From the NCBI GenBank assembly GCA_034440135.1, contig JAWXBP010000246.1, forward strand, positions 1 through 64,000: 64,000 nucleotides of DNA, written 5' to 3'. This document shows positions 62,405 to 64,000 of this stretch, in pieces. The translations under genes were made by a program, and so were the position numbers. The notes beneath the pieces were generated by a model that saw nothing but the letters and a program-made list of their open reading frames with translations, had not been told where the DNA came from and did not search any database. Within the stretch, counting starts at the first letter, position 1; every line of letters starts with the position of its first letter. The stretch is from Planctomycetia bacterium (lineage in GTDB: Bacteria > Planctomycetota > Planctomycetia > Pirellulales > JALHLM01).

Positions 62405-64000
62405 ATGGAAAATTTTCTGAGGGCCATTCGACTTGCCCTCCACTATCGATGGACGTTCGCCGCATCGGTGTTTTGTGCACTGATGGTCGGCGTGCTTTGG
62501 GGCGGCAACATCGGCGCCGTGGCCCCGTTCGTGCAGGTGGCGTTCGAGAAACAGTCGCTGCACGATTGGGTCCGCAACGAGATTCGCGAAGACGAGTCGA
62601 AGGCCGCGGAGCAAGCCGCACTGGGGGCGAAACTTGCCGCCGCGCCGGCCGGCGAATCGCCTGAGCAGCGCGAGCAACGCCTGGCGGAGATCGCGCAACA
62701 CGAGGCCGAAGCGGCGGATGCGCGTGCATCGGCCGCTTACTACCAGCGGATCGAGCCCTACGTCCAGCGCTGGCTGCCCGTCGATCCCTTCCGCACGCTC
62801 GTGCTGGTCGTTGCGCTGTTGATGATCGGCACGACGATCAAGAGCGTGTTCCTGGCGCTGCACGCGATTCTAGTCAATCGCCTCGCGCAACTCGCCATCT
62901 TCAATTTGCGCAAGGAATTCTTTCGGCACAGCCTGAAAATGGACCTGTCGCAGTTCTCCGAGGACGGCGCCAGCGACTTGATGAGCCGCTTCACCTACGA
63001 CATGGAAAGTCTTTCCAACGGGCTCGAAAACCTGTTCGGCAAGGCAGTCCGCGAACCGCTCAAGATGATCGTCTGCTTGATCGGCGCTGGCATAGTTTGC
63101 TGGCGACTGCTGCTGTTCTCGCTGATCACCGCGCCCCTCTGCGCGATCCTGGTGCGGCAACTTGCCAAGGCGCTGAAGCGGGCCAACCGCCGCGCGATGG
63201 AGGAGATGTCGCAGATCTACAATCTGCTGACCGAGACTTTCGACGGCATCAAGGTGGTGAAAGCGTTCACGATGGAGCGCTACGAGCGCCGCCGCTTTCA
63301 CGAGAGTTGTAAGAACTATTATCGCAAGGCGGCGAAGATCGCCCGGTACGATTCGCTCACGCACCCGCTGACGGAAATGATCGGCGTGACGATTATCTGC
63401 CTGGCGCTCCTTTCCGGGGCTTACCTGGTGATCAACCGAGCGACGCACCTGTTTGGCATCCGCATGTGCGACGAACCGCTCACGCTGACGAGCCTGGCGT
63501 TGTTTTATGGGTTGCTGGCCGGCGTGAGCGATCCCGCGAGAAAGCTGTCGGAAATCTTCAGCCGGATGCAGCGGGCTTCGGCCGCAGCCGATCGGATTTA
63601 TCAACAGATTGATCGCGCGCCGGCCATTGTCGATACGCCGACGCCGCGCCGTTTGCCGCGGCATCGTCAGACGCTTACTTTCGACCAGGTCGGCTTCGCT
63701 TATGCCGCGGGGAAACGCGTCCTCGACGATATCCAGCTCGAGATCCAGTTCGGCGAGCGGATCGCCATCGTCGGCCCGAACGGGTGCGGCAAGACCACGC
63801 TCGCCAACCTGGTGCCGCGGTTCTACGATCCCTCGGCCGGCTCCGTTCTGCTCGACGGCGTCGATCTGCGGCTGGTCCGCCGCCGCGAGCTAAGACAGCA
63901 AATCGGGCTCGTCACCCAGGAACCGACGCTGTTTGACGACACGGTGTTCAACAACATTCGCTATGGTTCGCCGCAGGCCACGGCCGACGAAGTGCTGGCC
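62405..64000 (+). CDS. ABC transporter, fused membrane and ATPase domains (MsbA-like), cut by window end
   Basis: The frame opens at ATG 62405 and runs without a stop to base 64000, so the gene continues outside the window. The visible 532 residues contain an N-terminal membrane helix ('FAASVFCALMVGVLWGGNIG'), a charged, Ala/Glu-rich insertion of about 70 residues ('REDESKAAEQAALGAKLAAA'), and further membrane segments ('LVLVVALLMIGTTIKSVFLA', 'IGVTIICLALLSGAYLVI'). The ATPase domain starts near residue 430 ('LTFDQVGFAYAAGKRVLDDI') with Walker A 'VGPNGCGKTTLANLVPRF' and Q-loop 'IGLVTQEPTLFDDTVFNNI'. Signature and Walker B would lie to the right. It resembles lipid or multidrug exporters such as MsbA. 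The extra coiled insertion after helix 1 is unusual for the family. Confidence 0.9.
   Translation, partial: MENFLRAIRLALHYRWTFAASVFCALMVGVLWGGNIGAVAPFVQVAFEKQSLHDWVRNEIREDESKAAEQAALGAKLAAAPAGESPEQREQRLAEIAQHEAEAADARASAAYYQRIEPYVQRWLPVDPFRTLVLVVALLMIGTTIKSVFLALHAILVNRLAQLAIFNLRKEFFRHSLKMDLSQFSEDGASDLMSRFTYDMESLSNGLENLFGKAVREPLKMIVCLIGAGIVCWRLLLFSLITAPLCAILVRQLAKALKRANRRAMEEMSQIYNLLTETFDGIKVVKAFTMERYERRRFHESCKNYYRKAAKIARYDSLTHPLTEMIGVTIICLALLSGAYLVINRATHLFGIRMCDEPLTLTSLALFYGLLAGVSDPARKLSEIFSRMQRASAAADRIYQQIDRAPAIVDTPTPRRLPRHRQTLTFDQVGFAYAAGKRVLDDIQLEIQFGERIAIVGPNGCGKTTLANLVPRFYDPSAGSVLLDGVDLRLVRRRELRQQIGLVTQEPTLFDDTVFNNIRYGSPQATADEVLA

Overview
The window looks like chromosomal DNA of a planctomycete, most likely of the Pirellulales/Rhodopirellula type. 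The signs are two DUF1501 proteins (one partial), a PSCyt1-DUF1549-DUF1553 protein, PQQ-type beta-propellers opening with an 'SWRGPEQNG' motif, a Tat-exported Gfo/Idh/MocA oxidoreductase, an extracellular protein with a 'LESLEHRHLMSV' leader and C-terminal DUF4214 repeats, a long secretin with its own N-terminal repeats, and a bacterial topoisomerase VI. No rRNA, tRNA or CRISPR array was seen. The identification rests on family content, not on a marker gene.

Layout. 1-6000: end of a DUF1501 gene and two exported PQQ propellers, the first broken by a one-base frameshift. 6289-8115: a pseudo-receiver protein, a multi-pass membrane protein and a zinc-ribbon membrane protein. 8315-12161: a fused FAD/Fe-S oxidase and moaD/moaE. 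12528-17086: a DUF4214 surface protein and a Gfo/Idh/MocA oxidoreductase. 17375-20017: GlcE/GlcF-like subunits. 20077-22271: a translationally coupled pair, an AlbA_2/HATPase protein and a ParA-like ATPase, with a different base composition. 22304-25488: topoisomerase VI A and B. 26029-30143: two small secreted proteins, a pseudouridine synthase and a lipase-like lipoprotein. 30540-34616: the secretin. 34719-35719: a decayed IS630-type element. 35738-41229: an orphan ABC ATPase, a UvrD/PcrA helicase, a metzincin protease and a sialidase-like protein. 41446-49759: a complete kdpFABC-kdpDE potassium-uptake locus. 49871-58471 (all minus strand): DUF983, DUF1501, the DUF1553 protein, three small genes (including a DUF4258 protein and a kinase N-lobe fragment) and a RimK-like ligase with a C39-type peptidase. 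58934-61644: infA, a thioredoxin/CxxCH/double-PDZ protein and a nitrilase. 61765-62144: an apparent independent structured RNA. 62405-64000: the start of an ABC exporter.

The intergenic DNA is full of palindromic repeats. At least seven families were found by eye, several in two or more copies, some nested inside one another, and one supplying a gene's stop codon. They sit almost entirely at gene ends and behave like REP/MITE-style elements.

The strongest candidates for undescribed biology are the AlbA_2-ATPase/ParA pair, the roughly 340-nt RNA with its own promoter, terminator and a 14-codon reading frame, the nested palindromes, and the DUF4258/small protein/kinase-fragment triplet.
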